Source of the DNA: Pirellulaceae bacterium
Lineage (GTDB): Bacteria > Planctomycetota > Planctomycetia > Pirellulales > Pirellulaceae
NCBI GenBank assembly: GCA_030744095.1
Contig: JASLRF010000048.1
Span: 1 to 15,510 of the forward strand
DNA length: 15,510 nt
Direction: 5' to 3'
Numbering within the stretch: the stretch's first letter is position 1; the number at the start of each line of letters is the position of its first letter. Under the pieces are notes generated by a model that was not told the origin of the DNA, searched no databases, and saw nothing but the letters and a program-made list of their open reading frames with translations. Both the position numbers and the translations under genes were made by a program. This document shows, one piece after another, positions 8,179-15,510 of the stretch.

Positions 8179-10251
8179 ATGAATCGACGGTCATTGGTAG
8201 CGGTTTCTTGCGGGTCTGTGTTGTCTGGGAGCCTTTGGGTCGGATTGACTTTGGCGCAGACGGGCGATGATCCTTCGGCCGCGGCGGTTGCGAAAGCACG
8301 CGACGAACTGGCGGCGGCTCAGAAAACGTTCGACGGGCAATCGGCGGCGGCCGAGGAGGCGCAGGCGAAGCTGAGGAAGGCCCGGCATAAGCTGTTCGCC
8401 GAAGAAGCTTGGGCGGCGCGTCAAGCGGTGGTCAAAGTGGAGGCCCTGAATACGGCTGCGAATAAAGCATTGGCTGCGAAAAAGGCACAAGTCAAAGCAG
8501 CACAGGCGAAAATTGCCGCTGCCACGAAGAACGCCAAGAAAGCTGTTGCCGAAAAGACCGCTGCTGAAAAGACGCTGACAGAGCTGAAGAATAAGGCGGA
8601 CGCGCAGGCCGCAACGAAAGTCCCGCAGGCCGAAGCGAAGAAGATTCTGTCACAGAAGACTGCCGCTTTGCGAAAGGCCGACGAAGCAGTCGTCTCGGCT
8701 AAACGGGCGGCCGAGAAGATGTCTGCGGAGCAAGCCGCCGCCGAGAAACTGCTGGCGGAGGAAAAAGTACGGTTGACCAGTTTGCGCGATGCCGCCGCAA
8801 TCTCTCACGCCAATGCCTTAGGCGGTTTGAAGCCGATCACCAGTCAGCAGTGGGACTACGCCAAGGCCCGCCATCTCTTGTTCCGGGCTGGGTTTGGCGG
8901 CACACCTGAAGAGGTGCAAAAGTTGGTGGACATGGGGCCGCACAAAGCCGTGGAGTATCTGGTGGAATACCACGGCCGACCCGTGCTGAATGTCGAGTTC
9001 AACATCTTGTCGTGGGAGCGGCGGTTGGCGTATGAAGAGCATCTCCACGGCGCCGCGAAGAACCGCTTGGCCGAGCGGGACGAACGCCGCGACGCCACTC
9101 AGCATGCGAAACTGGTCGACTGGTGGGTGAACCGACTGGCCGAATCGCCGCGGCCGCTCGAAGAAAAACTGGTCCTGTTTTGGCATGACCATTTCGCGTC
9201 AAGCTACCTGACCTTGCGCAACGCCTACATGATGTACCAACAGAACCAGTTCTTTCGGCACTATGCCGACAACTTCGACGCCCTGTTGCACGGGATCGTC
9301 CAGGATCCGGCGATGATCCAATATCTCAACAATGACGCCAACGTCACGGGGAACAATAACGAAAACCTGGGTCGCGAGGTGTTGGAACTGTTTTCGATTG
9401 GCGAAGAGAACAGCGCGGTGCACAAGCCAGACGGATACACTGAGAAAGACGTCCGCGACGCCAACACCCGCGCTTTGACGGGAGCCACGTTCGAACGCTA
9501 CTCCGGCCAGTTCCGTTTCCACGCGGTGCGGCACGACAGCGGTCCGAAGACGCTCTTGGGGAAGACAGGCCAGTGGGGCCCTCACGAGGCGATCGACGTG
9601 ATCCTCGAACATCCGGCCACGGCGCAGTACGTGGCGAAGAAACTCTGGCAATACTTCGTCCGCTGGGAGCCGGACCCGGAGGCCATTGAACGGCTGGCGC
9701 ACGTCTTGCGGCAGAACGGCTACCGGATCCGCCCCATGCTCAGCAACTTGTTCCTCTCCGAGCAGTTTTACAGCAAGGAGTCGATGGCGAGCCACATCAA
9801 GAGCCCCGTCGAGCTCTTGGTGGGAACGGCCAAGATCGTGAAGCTGCCCAAGCCCAACTATTCCAAATGGCGGTATCTCCTGTCGAACATGGGACAGGCC
9901 CTGTTTGATCCGCCAAGCGTCGCGGGCTGGCCCGAAGGCCGTCATTGGATCAACGCCAATTTGTTGATGCTCCGCTACACGTCGGTGGCCGATCTCGTCA
10001 AGGGTGGAGGGATCGACTTTGTGGCTCTGCTCAAGAAATACAAACTGAAGAACACCGAGGAAGTGGTGGACCACCTGGCCCAGCGCTGCTTGCTGGCCGA
10101 CTTGAGCCCCGACAAACGGCAGGCGCTGATCGAATGCCTGGGGCCACTGCCCTCTTCGTCGGAATGGGACAAACAGAAGAAAGAAATCAACGCCAAACTG
10201 CAGGAGGCGGTCATGCTGCTTTTGAGCAGCCCGGAGTACCAGGTGAGTTGA
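8179..10251 (+). CDS. Exported DUF1800-family protein with long N-terminal coiled coil
   Basis: 690 residues. The start at 8179 was chosen over upstream codons because GGGGAGAG (8165-8172) lies six bases before it and a signal peptide follows at once (MNRRSLVAVSCGS...LTLAQ, cleavage near 26). Residues about 30-210 are almost entirely Ala, Lys, Glu and Gln in heptad-like order, predicted as a long coiled coil. The DUF1800 domain runs from about 225 to the end, with HLLFRAGFGGT, LFWHDHF (333-339), DPAMIQYLNNDAN, NNNEN (392-396) followed by REVLELFSIGEE, YTEKDV and ALTGATFE. The biochemical function of the family is not established. In planctomycetes and many proteobacteria these genes sit beside DUF1501 genes, as here (42-base gap), so the two exported products probably act together at the cell envelope. 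The coiled coil may tether or multimerise the protein. Confidence 0.92.
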   Translation: MNRRSLVAVSCGSVLSGSLWVGLTLAQTGDDPSAAAVAKARDELAAAQKTFDGQSAAAEEAQAKLRKARHKLFAEEAWAARQAVVKVEALNTAANKALAAKKAQVKAAQAKIAAATKNAKKAVAEKTAAEKTLTELKNKADAQAATKVPQAEAKKILSQKTAALRKADEAVVSAKRAAEKMSAEQAAAEKLLAEEKVRLTSLRDAAAISHANALGGLKPITSQQWDYAKARHLLFRAGFGGTPEEVQKLVDMGPHKAVEYLVEYHGRPVLNVEFNILSWERRLAYEEHLHGAAKNRLAERDERRDATQHAKLVDWWVNRLAESPRPLEEKLVLFWHDHFASSYLTLRNAYMMYQQNQFFRHYADNFDALLHGIVQDPAMIQYLNNDANVTGNNNENLGREVLELFSIGEENSAVHKPDGYTEKDVRDANTRALTGATFERYSGQFRFHAVRHDSGPKTLLGKTGQWGPHEAIDVILEHPATAQYVAKKLWQYFVRWEPDPEAIERLAHVLRQNGYRIRPMLSNLFLSEQFYSKESMASHIKSPVELLVGTAKIVKLPKPNYSKWRYLLSNMGQALFDPPSVAGWPEGRHWINANLLMLRYTSVADLVKGGGIDFVALLKKYKLKNTEEVVDHLAQRCLLADLSPDKRQALIECLGPLPSSSEWDKQKKEINAKLQEAVMLLLSSPEYQVS

Positions 10252-10293
10252 GGCAGTCTGTCAGATTCACGTGCCTACCTTAGAGGAGTCATT

Positions 10294-11553
10294 ATGTCGG
10301 GCATCAAGATTGCGACGCGCCGAGAGTTCTTGACTAGCGGTTTGGGCCTTGTCGGCGTCGGGACGGCGCTGCCGAGTTTCTTGGTCCGCTCGGCCCTGGC
10401 CGGGCCGAAGGCCGAACCGGGTCAGCGCGTGCTGGTGGTCTTGCAACTCGACGGCGGCAACGACTCGATGAGCACCCTCGTCCCTCATGGGCATAAGCTC
10501 TACCACGAATACCGCAAAAAGGCGACGCGCATTCCGGAGAAAGACGTCCTCAAGATTGACGAGGAGTTGGGACTTCATCCCAACCTCACAGGATGGAAAC
10601 GGCTGCTGGATGAGGGCCTCATGGCCGCGGTTCAAGGAATTGGCTATCCCAACCCGAATTTCAGTCATTTCACGGCCACGGACACTTGGTTGATGGGCGA
10701 CCCGCGCGGCCGGCAGGTTCCCTACGGCTGGGTCGGCCGGGCGTGCGATGCCGGCTTCCCCGACAACCCGGACGCGAAACTGGCCGTTGCTGTGGGGAAC
10801 AGTTTCGGGGCCGGTCTGGCTCTGCGTGGCGAGCGGCATTCGGGGATTCTCATCAGCAAACCTGAATCGTTCGGCTACGGCAGCGCGGACAACGAGCGGC
10901 AATTGACGACGTACGGCCGACTCAACAACACCGGCACTTTGACCGCAGCCGGCGAACTCGAGTGGATTACGAGCACCGCCATCACGGCCAATGCCGCGGC
11001 CGACGAGATCCGCGCCTTGGCCACGACCTATAAGCCCAAGGTCGAGTATCCCGATTCGGCGTATGGCCGTCATCTGCGGACAATCGCCGGCCTGATCACC
11101 GGCGGCCTCTCGACCCGCATCTACTGGACCGGCCGCGACGGACGGTTCGAGTTTGATACGCACTCCAATCAGAAGCCGCGGCACGACAGCCTGCTCAAGG
11201 AATTGGACGAGGCGCTGGCCGCATTCTGGAATGACCTCCGTCAGCAAGGACAGGCCGAACGCGTGCTGCTCGCGACGGTCAGCGAATTTGGCCGGACATC
11301 GAAGGAAAACGGCAACAAGGGCACCGACCACGCCGCCGCGGCCGCGCTGTTCCTCTTCGGGCCGGGCGTCAAACCGGGAATCCACGGGACGCATCCCAGC
11401 CTCGAACCGGAGGACCTGTTGCCCATCGGATCGAGCCTCAAATTCAGTATCGACTTCCGCAGCCTCTACGCCACCATGCTGGAGAAATGGCTGGAGATCC
11501 CCAGCGAGTCGCCCCTCGGCCGGAAATGGCCGCTGATTGATTGCATTGCCTGA
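10294..11553 (+). CDS. DUF1501-family protein with Tat signal
   Basis: 419 residues. GAGGAG (10283-10288) lies five bases upstream of the ATG. The N-terminus is a twin-arginine signal: TRREFLTSG (8-16) followed by a hydrophobic stretch to about residue 36 (ALA|GP). Family motifs are visible: LDGGNDSMSTLVPHGHKLY (52-70), SEFGRTSKENG (330-340), GTDHAAAAALFLFG (343 onward, D345/H346) and DFRSLYATML (387-396). DUF1501 proteins are distantly related to the alkaline-phosphatase/sulfatase superfamily and are thought to fold, perhaps with a metal, before Tat export. No substrate is known. It is the second gene of the DUF1800 operon and probably a functional partner of that product. No terminator was recognised after the stop. 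Confidence 0.92.
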   Translation: MSGIKIATRREFLTSGLGLVGVGTALPSFLVRSALAGPKAEPGQRVLVVLQLDGGNDSMSTLVPHGHKLYHEYRKKATRIPEKDVLKIDEELGLHPNLTGWKRLLDEGLMAAVQGIGYPNPNFSHFTATDTWLMGDPRGRQVPYGWVGRACDAGFPDNPDAKLAVAVGNSFGAGLALRGERHSGILISKPESFGYGSADNERQLTTYGRLNNTGTLTAAGELEWITSTAITANAAADEIRALATTYKPKVEYPDSAYGRHLRTIAGLITGGLSTRIYWTGRDGRFEFDTHSNQKPRHDSLLKELDEALAAFWNDLRQQGQAERVLLATVSEFGRTSKENGNKGTDHAAAAALFLFGPGVKPGIHGTHPSLEPEDLLPIGSSLKFSIDFRSLYATMLEKWLEIPSESPLGRKWPLIDCIA

Positions 11554-11585
11554 GCCGCGGACGATGAGTCAATGTTCGCCGTGCG

Positions 11586-11888
11586 CTGGATCAGGAGCAA
11601 TTCAAGGTCACCTACAAGGCGTTTCTGAATTCGGCCCATCCCGACGACCGGTGTGGCCTCGATGACCGACGGTCCTGTCCGAGGAGTTCGCCGCAGCAAC
11701 TCACACCACACGAAGTCAACACAATCAGAGACATGGTCACGTCGGATGAATACGGGCAGGCATGTGAGGAGTTGGCCTCAACGCGTGCTCAGTTGTGTCC
11801 ATGGGCAAACGTTGGGAGGTGTGGTTCGACTTTCTTGGCATATCGAAGGGAGGGGCCTCTTTGGTTCGCGAACATGGCCCCCTTCTAA
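11586..11888 (+). pseudogene. Decayed transposase fragment (N-terminal region of an integrase-type transposase)
   Basis: One frame stays open to TAA at 11886 but has no credible start. Its core (11652-11753) reads CGLDDRRSCPRSSPQQLT then PHEVNTIRDMVTSDEY. From memory this matches the segment between the N-terminal helix-turn-helix and the DDE domain of integrase-core (IS3/rve-like) transposases, where CGLDDR.SCP, QLT..EV..I..MV and .EYRHVP are consecutive. After DEY the match fades (GQACEELAST), and the catalytic domain is absent. The residues before CGLDD (KVTYKAFLNSAHPDDR) are not recognised. No terminal inverted repeats or target duplication were found. It fills most of the 369-base gap between the convergent DUF1501 and GGDEF-like genes; nothing else is seen in that gap. 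Confidence 0.55.
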
Positions 11889-11922
11889 ACCGCGATCGAC
11901 ACTGTGTCTCTGCAATTCACGA

Positions 11923-12813
11923 TCAGGTTGCAAGAAGCGCCGGTGCGAGCGAGACGTCACGTGGCTCGGCATACGTCTTGGGAGGTTCGACAAAGACCGG
12001 TTTTGAATCCTCCTCCATCATGGTCCGATTACGGCCTGACTTCTTGGCTTCACGGACGAAACTGTCCAGTCTGACTAGCTGCTCAGTCGCTGGCTCGTGG
12101 ACTTTGCCCCTCACGATGCCCCCGCTTAGAGTAAAGGTCAGCTCGTCCATTTCCGTCTGAAATGTTGTCAACTCAATGGCCTGACGGACAGTTTCTACTT
12201 CGTGGACCGACTCACTATACTTGGCACCTTCAAACAGGGCAAAGTACTTTGCACCTCCGAGACGAAGGACCAGGGACTCCGTCCCCCTGTTTTGTACAAG
12301 GTCTTCGATTAGCAATCGTATTCGATCCGCGACGAGGTCGCCCATTTGCGTCCCGTGCCGATGATTGGCGGCGGCAAAGCGATCAACGTCAAGTTGTGCC
12401 AGACTAAGCGCTCCCTTGTCAGAACGACTGCGCCACTGTTCGATGGCGGCCACCAAACGGCGATAGTCGCCCGGCGCATCGATCGGCTCAGCTTCGGTGC
12501 CAAACTTCCCGCTGGGCGCTTTCAACAGTGTCTCGGTCGTGCCATCGCGAAGTTGATGTACCGTGTCGATGACAAGATAAAGCTCTTTCAAGACGAAGGG
12601 ACGATCCATGGCCAGGTCGCCCGTGAACTTGTACATGGAGAGGTTGCTGCAAGTTGTTTCGGTCTGGGCACTTGCGTTGAGTACAACGAGCTCTAACGCT
12701 TCAACCACTTCCTTGGTCTCCGTGAGGTCATCGCGGTGATCCATGAAATAGGTTCCAACATCTTCAAGCTGCGAAAGCCAAGATTTGTTGAGTTCTCCGA
12801 TCTCGACAATCAA
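11923..12813 (-). CDS. Degenerate GGDEF-domain protein, probably catalytically inactive and N-terminally shortened
   Basis: 296 residues from TTG 12813, with GGAG three bases upstream. The frame is open back to a stop near 12880 but contains no ATG or GTG there; the first internal ATG would be 12744. Residues 1-110 are helical with no obvious membrane segment. From about 130 to 265 the protein has a GGDEF fold: LAQLDVDRF keeps the first metal Asp (D142), N150 and D159 (GTQMGDLVAD) match guanine/substrate-binding positions, and VLRLGGAKYFALF (about 182-194) stands where RLGGDEF should be. GGDEF has become GGAKY, the upstream RxxD inhibitory site is absent, and the usual DxLTGLxNRR is reduced to DAPGDYRRL. 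It is therefore unlikely to make cyclic di-GMP; it may bind nucleotide or partner proteins, or be a decaying gene. Nearest neighbours are a chemotaxis receptor gene and a dead transposase. Confidence 0.75.
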   Translation of the reverse strand: MIVEIGELNKSWLSQLEDVGTYFMDHRDDLTETKEVVEALELVVLNASAQTETTCSNLSMYKFTGDLAMDRPFVLKELYLVIDTVHQLRDGTTETLLKAPSGKFGTEAEPIDAPGDYRRLVAAIEQWRSRSDKGALSLAQLDVDRFAAANHRHGTQMGDLVADRIRLLIEDLVQNRGTESLVLRLGGAKYFALFEGAKYSESVHEVETVRQAIELTTFQTEMDELTFTLSGGIVRGKVHEPATEQLVRLDSFVREAKKSGRNRTMMEEDSKPVFVEPPKTYAEPRDVSLAPALLAT

Positions 12814-12980
12814 AGGCTCCAGCAGTCCGACGCACCAGCATATTGCTACGCTGGGATTCTCTGCGTGCTATGACCGGCTGGCGGCTCAGATATTCTGACC
12901 CCGCGGCAGACTGTTCGTATCCCTCCTTTCACTCCGCCCCTGTAGATTGCATCTAGAAGCCCCGCATGAACCCGTTGGGG

Positions 12981-13030
12981 CGGAAAGACGGGCAGAAAGA
13001 ATTTGCGGAAAGACGGGCAGAAAGAATTTG
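12981..13030. repeat. Tandem duplication, two identical 25-bp units
   Basis: Units 12981-13005 and 13006-13030 are identical, followed by five bases of a third copy (13031-13035). Each unit begins CGGAAAGACGGGCAG and ends AAAGAATTTG. It forms the left arm of the long palindrome. Confidence 0.95.
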
Positions 13031-13046
13031 CGGAACGGCCTCACGC

Positions 13047-13063
13047 CGACCAAAGGTTGGTCG
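13047..13063. repeat. Central perfect hairpin of the palindrome
   Basis: CGACCAA (13047-13053) and TTGGTCG (13057-13063) form a seven-base-pair stem closed by the loop AGG. It sits between the arms, so the whole 136-base element can fold as one long stem with this hairpin at its tip. Confidence 0.85.
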
Positions 13064-13084
13064 AGTGCTTCGCGCAAATTGGAC

Positions 13085-13118
13085 CTGCCCCTCTTTCCCC
13101 TCTGCCCCTCTTTCCCCT
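13085..13118. repeat. Tandem duplication, two identical 17-bp units
   Basis: The unit ctgcccctctttcccct occurs at 13085-13101 and 13102-13118. It is the approximate reverse complement of the 25-bp unit to its left and forms the right arm of the long palindrome. Confidence 0.95.
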
Positions 13119-13125
13119 CAGCGGC

Positions 13126-15168
13126 CTACACCGTGAACTGTCTGACGAGCGACTGAAGTTTGTCGGCCATCCCGGTCAACTCGCCACTAGCCGTTTGCGT
13201 TTGCGAGGCCCCTTGGGCGGTCTCCCTCGCGGCCTGGTCCACGCTGGTGATGTTCCGAGTGATCTCCTGCGTGGCGGACGCCGATTCGGCCACCGAGACC
13301 GAAACCGTCTGGGCTGCGTCGGAGGTCTGCGTGATGTTCTGAGCAATCTCCCGGGTCGTGATGCTTTGCTCCTCGACGGCCGAGGCGATCGTCTTGGAAA
13401 CATCGTTGACCTGTGTAATTACTTCGCTGATCTGGCCGATCGAGTCGACGGCTTTGCCCGTCGAACCCTGAATGCCTTCAATCCGCCCGCGGATGTCCTC
13501 GGTGGCGTCGGCCGTCTGCTTGGCCAGCTCCTTGACTTCCGTGGCAACCACGGCAAAGCCCTTCCCCGCATCGCCGGCACGGGCCGCTTCGATGGTGGCA
13601 TTCAGCGCCAACAAGTTGGTTTGCTCGGCAATGTCCTGGATGGTCTCGATGACGTTACCGATTTCGTCGGCGGCCGTGCCGAGCTGCTCGATGTTGGTAT
13701 TGCTGACCTCGACCAACTGAGCCGCGCCGCAGGCCACGGTCGAAGCCTGTTCGGCGTTCTTGGCGATCTCGCTGATGCTGGCGGTCATTTCCTCGACTGC
13801 CGAGGCGACCGTCTTGACGTTGCTGGTCATTTGCTCGCTCGAGGCGGACATGTTAGTCATGTTTGTCGACAGTTCTTCGGCAGCGGACGCCACAGAATTG
13901 GACTGGTTGGTCGTCTCCTCGGCCCCGCTGGCAAGTTGTGTTGCCGTGGACGACAACTGCGTGGACGAACCCGCCAGCGTCTGGGCATTGCCGGTGATGT
14001 CCCGGATGATGCTCTGCAGATTCTCGACGAACAGATTGAACTGTCTCGCGAGATCGCCTAACTCGTCCTTACTGGAGTTTTCGAGACGTTCGGTCAGATT
14101 GCCTTCCGCGAGCGAGCGTATCGCGTCAACCGTCTTGTTGATCGGACGAACGATCGAACGCGTGATGAACCAGGCCACCAGGACCCCAATGATGGCCGCG
14201 ATGATGGCTGCTCCGATGACGGTCAGCTGCAGCAATCTGCTTTTTGAAGCCAGCAGATCCGCGTCGGTGGCCATCAAGGATGCCTGATCTTTGAGCATCA
14301 CCGAGAGGAGTTCTTTGGCCCGGGCACCCCGCGGCGCGGCTTCGACACCGAGCAGCTTGTTCGCCACGTTCCAGTCCCGCGAGCCTCGAATGGCAAACAT
14401 CTTGGCCGGCAGCGGATCGAACTCGGTGCGGAATTCCTCGTACTGCGCGAACCACTCTGACTGCGTGGGAGTGAACAGGTCGGACGCCTCGCGCAGCGAC
14501 TCGAGCCGTGCCGTGTTAATCTCCCATTTGGCATCAAAGGCATCCGCGAATTTCTGGTCGCCACTGAGCAGGTACGCGCGAATGGATGCCAGACCGACGG
14601 CCAGGGAGCCTCGGCTGTCAGCCAGCGTGGCCAACAACTTCTTCCGGTCTGCCGTCGGCTCGAGTGTCTTCTCTTCGTTGATCAAACCAGTGACCGCCTC
14701 GAGCATCTTGGTGGCCCGCGGCGCGGCCTCTGTAAGCAGCATTTTCAGAGCGGGTTGATTCTCTTCTGTCTGACAGATGTCTTCCACCGATTGTTGTGCG
14801 TCGCGGAATTCGCCCAGAACCTGCTTCAGCTCGGCAAGACGTTGAACGTTCTTCGGGTTGGTCCACTTTTTGGACAGCTTGTCCAGCGCCGCGATGTCTT
14901 GATCGAGGGATTGCCAAGCCGTGGCACGTCCCGATGTGAACTTTTCACCGCCGAGGATCATGTAGCCGCGCAGCGAGGCCAGCGTGTCGTTGACTCCGTT
15001 CAGGACGCCAGCGGTCGCCTCAACCGTAGGCTGGCGTCCGTTCATGACTCGATTCTGAACGATGGTGACAGTGTTGATGCTGTAACATACGACCGCAGCG
15101 ACAACGCCGGTGATGGCGATCATTGCCGCAAATCCAAATCCAAGTCTTCTACCGATTGTCAAACGCAT
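13126..15168 (-). CDS. Methyl-accepting chemotaxis protein with duplicated periplasmic sensor module
   Basis: 680 residues from ATG 15168, chosen because AAGGA lies eight bases upstream and [13 protein letters not shown] leads into the first membrane helix (about 9-31); a TTG further upstream is less likely. The sensor region (32-312) is helical. The second membrane helix is at about 314-336 ([18 protein letters not shown]), then HAMP (about 334-390, with [10 protein letters not shown] and EGNLTERL), then the signalling domain to the end. The conserved hairpin tip [19 protein letters not shown] lies at about 515-533. The protein would relay ligand binding to CheA/CheW at the inner membrane. 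There is no C-terminal CheR-binding pentapeptide (it ends SLVRQFTV), and no other che genes are nearby, so it is an orphan receptor. The sensor looks like two tandem four-helix modules: [15 protein letters not shown] (63-77) resembles [15 protein letters not shown] (193-207), and EAAPR occurs at 147 and 276. Ligand unknown. Confidence 0.95.
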   Translation of the reverse strand: MRLTIGRRLGFGFAAMIAITGVVAAVVCYSINTVTIVQNRVMNGRQPTVEATAGVLNGVNDTLASLRGYMILGGEKFTSGRATAWQSLDQDIAALDKLSKKWTNPKNVQRLAELKQVLGEFRDAQQSVEDICQTEENQPALKMLLTEAAPRATKMLEAVTGLINEEKTLEPTADRKKLLATLADSRGSLAVGLASIRAYLLSGDQKFADAFDAKWEINTARLESLREASDLFTPTQSEWFAQYEEFRTEFDPLPAKMFAIRGSRDWNVANKLLGVEAAPRGARAKELLSVMLKDQASLMATDADLLASKSRLLQLTVIGAAIIAAIIGVLVAWFITRSIVRPINKTVDAIRSLAEGNLTERLENSSKDELGDLARQFNLFVENLQSIIRDITGNAQTLAGSSTQLSSTATQLASGAEETTNQSNSVASAAEELSTNMTNMSASSEQMTSNVKTVASAVEEMTASISEIAKNAEQASTVACGAAQLVEVSNTNIEQLGTAADEIGNVIETIQDIAEQTNLLALNATIEAARAGDAGKGFAVVATEVKELAKQTADATEDIRGRIEGIQGSTGKAVDSIGQISEVITQVNDVSKTIASAVEEQSITTREIAQNITQTSDAAQTVSVSVAESASATQEITRNITSVDQAARETAQGASQTQTASGELTGMADKLQSLVRQFTV

Positions 15169-15223
15169 GATTATGTTCCTTAGTAGCAAGAGTGAATACG
15201 GAAGTTTCTGTGAATCAAATCGG

Positions 15224-15281
15224 CGTCAGCTTGGCTGCCAGTCATGCCCCGTTGGCGGTCCAGCAGTTGAAATAGCTGACG
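15224..15281. repeat. Inverted repeat upstream of the chemotaxis receptor gene
   Basis: CGTCAGCT (15224-15231) and AGCTGACG (15274-15281) are perfect reverse complements 42 bases apart, in the 303-base gap 15169-15471. The right arm can alternatively pair locally as GCTGA/TCAGC around CGAAAA (15275-15290). It lies about 55-115 bases upstream of the receptor start codon and could be a regulatory site. No convincing promoter was found nearby. Confidence 0.3.
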
Positions 15282-15416
15282 AAAATCAGCGGGATTATGC
15301 CACGACCGACGAATCCCAGCATGAATCGTGTCTTGATGTTTGTGTGTTTTGCCCCTCTCTTTGATACAAACCTGCACTTTCTGAGAAAACGTCTTCAATT
15401 GGTATCCACTAAAAAA

Positions 15417-15467
15417 GGCTCTTCTATCATGCTGCGGTTGCAAACAAAGCCGCACGATAGGAGAGCC
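15417..15467 (+). promoter_or_regulatory. Hairpin overlapping the ribosome-binding site of the gene at 15472
   Basis: GGCTCTTCTATC (15417-15428) pairs with GATAGGAGAGCC (15456-15467) at 11 of 12 positions, and an inner TGCGG/CCGCA pair extends the stem. The right arm contains the Shine-Dalgarno sequence AGGAGAG (15459-15465), six bases before ATG 15472. Folded mRNA would hide the ribosome site. A run of six A residues (15411-15416) precedes the left arm. Confidence 0.6.
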
Positions 15468-15471
15468 AAGG

Positions 15472-15510
15472 ATGGCGAACTCGAAATGTCGTTGGGAATG
15501 TCCGGATCAG
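15472..15510 (+). CDS. Start of an unidentified gene (partial, runs off the window)
   Basis: ATG 15472 follows AGGAGAG at a six-base spacing and the frame stays open to the edge. Only 13 codons are visible, reading MANSKCRWECPDQ. Two Cys residues (C6, C10) might begin a zinc-binding site, but the fragment is too short to assign a family. The preceding hairpin that covers the ribosome site is a feature known for some transposase genes, which is the only hint at its nature. Confidence 0.5.
   Translation, partial: MANSKCRWECPDQ

Larger units (their letters stand above)
12981..13116. repeat. Long imperfect palindrome built from short repeats (MITE-like or RNA stem-loop)
   Basis: The left arm (12981-13032) and right arm (13073-13116) are imperfect reverse complements. 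The inner pair is AATTTGCG (13025-13032) with CGCAAATT (13073-13080), perfect. The next pair is CGGAAAGACGGGCAG (13006-13020) with 13085-13099, 13 of 15. The outer pair is the same 15-mer at 12981-12995 with 13102-13116, again 13 of 15. The left arm carries a 10-base spacer between modules where the right arm has 2 bases. A second hairpin sits in the centre. The element lies between the GGDEF-like and chemotaxis genes, ending ten bases after the receptor stop codon on the minus strand. Confidence 0.85.

Noticed and set aside
10267..11394. Open frame of 375 codons on the minus strand
   Set aside because: Antisense to the DUF1501 gene, which has a Tat signal and family motifs.
12886..12898. TCAGA-TAT-TCTGA mini-palindrome upstream of the GGDEF-like gene
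   Set aside because: A five-base stem is expected by chance at this frequency and no promoter could be placed beside it.
12981..13118. CRISPR array, considered because of the repeats
   Set aside because: The units are directly adjacent without spacers, only two copies each, and the two types are inverted relative to each other.
13003..14061. Open frame of 352 codons on the plus strand, rich in Gly, Leu, Arg and Asp
   Set aside because: Antisense shadow of the chemotaxis receptor signalling domain, whose own frame is certain.
15190..15300. GCCGATTT upstream of the chemotaxis receptor as a flagellar sigma-28 -10 element
   Set aside because: No TAAA-type -35 box lies at the correct distance.
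15180..15455. Minus-strand open frame of 91 codons upstream of the receptor gene
   Set aside because: No ribosome site, no motif, and it overlaps inverted repeats that look non-coding.

Overview
The window looks like chromosomal DNA of a planctomycete. I infer this from gene families typical of that phylum: a very large secreted 'PVC-type' membrane-bound dehydrogenase with a C-terminal haem-binding domain, a DUF1800/DUF1501 exported pair, and a secreted protein resembling the helical N-terminal part of planctomycete redoxin/TlpA proteins. The sequence does not settle genus or species. No rRNA, tRNA or CRISPR array was seen.

Layout. (a) 1-5761, minus strand: a partial secreted redoxin-like gene (1-440, with its own promoter candidate) lies downstream of one 1698-residue multidomain gene (593-5689). 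That gene joins a polysaccharide-deacetylase-like domain, an Asp-rich repeat region, a dehydrogenase-type propeller, HEAT-like repeats, a c-type cytochrome motif and a C-terminal beta-sandwich. (b) 5690-5972: a divergent promoter region with a perfect 12-bp palindrome. (c) 5973-7894, plus strand: a GalU-type nucleotidyltransferase and a GHMP kinase that closely resembles plant glucuronokinase. Together they suggest a route from free glucuronate (or another sugar) through the 1-phosphate to a UDP-sugar. (d) 8179-11553, plus strand: a two-gene operon of a DUF1800 protein with a long N-terminal coiled coil and a Tat-exported DUF1501 protein. (e) 11554-11922: a decayed transposase fragment. (f) 11923-12813, minus strand: a GGDEF-fold protein that has lost the GGDEF signature and probably its N-terminus. 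(g) 12981-13116: a long imperfect palindrome built from short tandem repeats. (h) 13126-15168, minus strand: a methyl-accepting chemotaxis protein whose sensor region is an internal duplication. (i) 15169-15510: intergenic DNA, then a hairpin that would bury the ribosome-binding site of a gene beginning at 15472 and running off the end.

How they work together: the clearest functional unit is the nucleotidyltransferase/kinase pair (UDP-sugar supply), followed by the DUF1800/DUF1501 export operon. The large oxidoreductase and the redoxin-like gene belong to envelope or extracytoplasmic carbon metabolism. The region from about 11.55 to 13.13 kb looks eroded (dead transposase, degenerate GGDEF gene, palindromic repeat), which fits a former insertion site.
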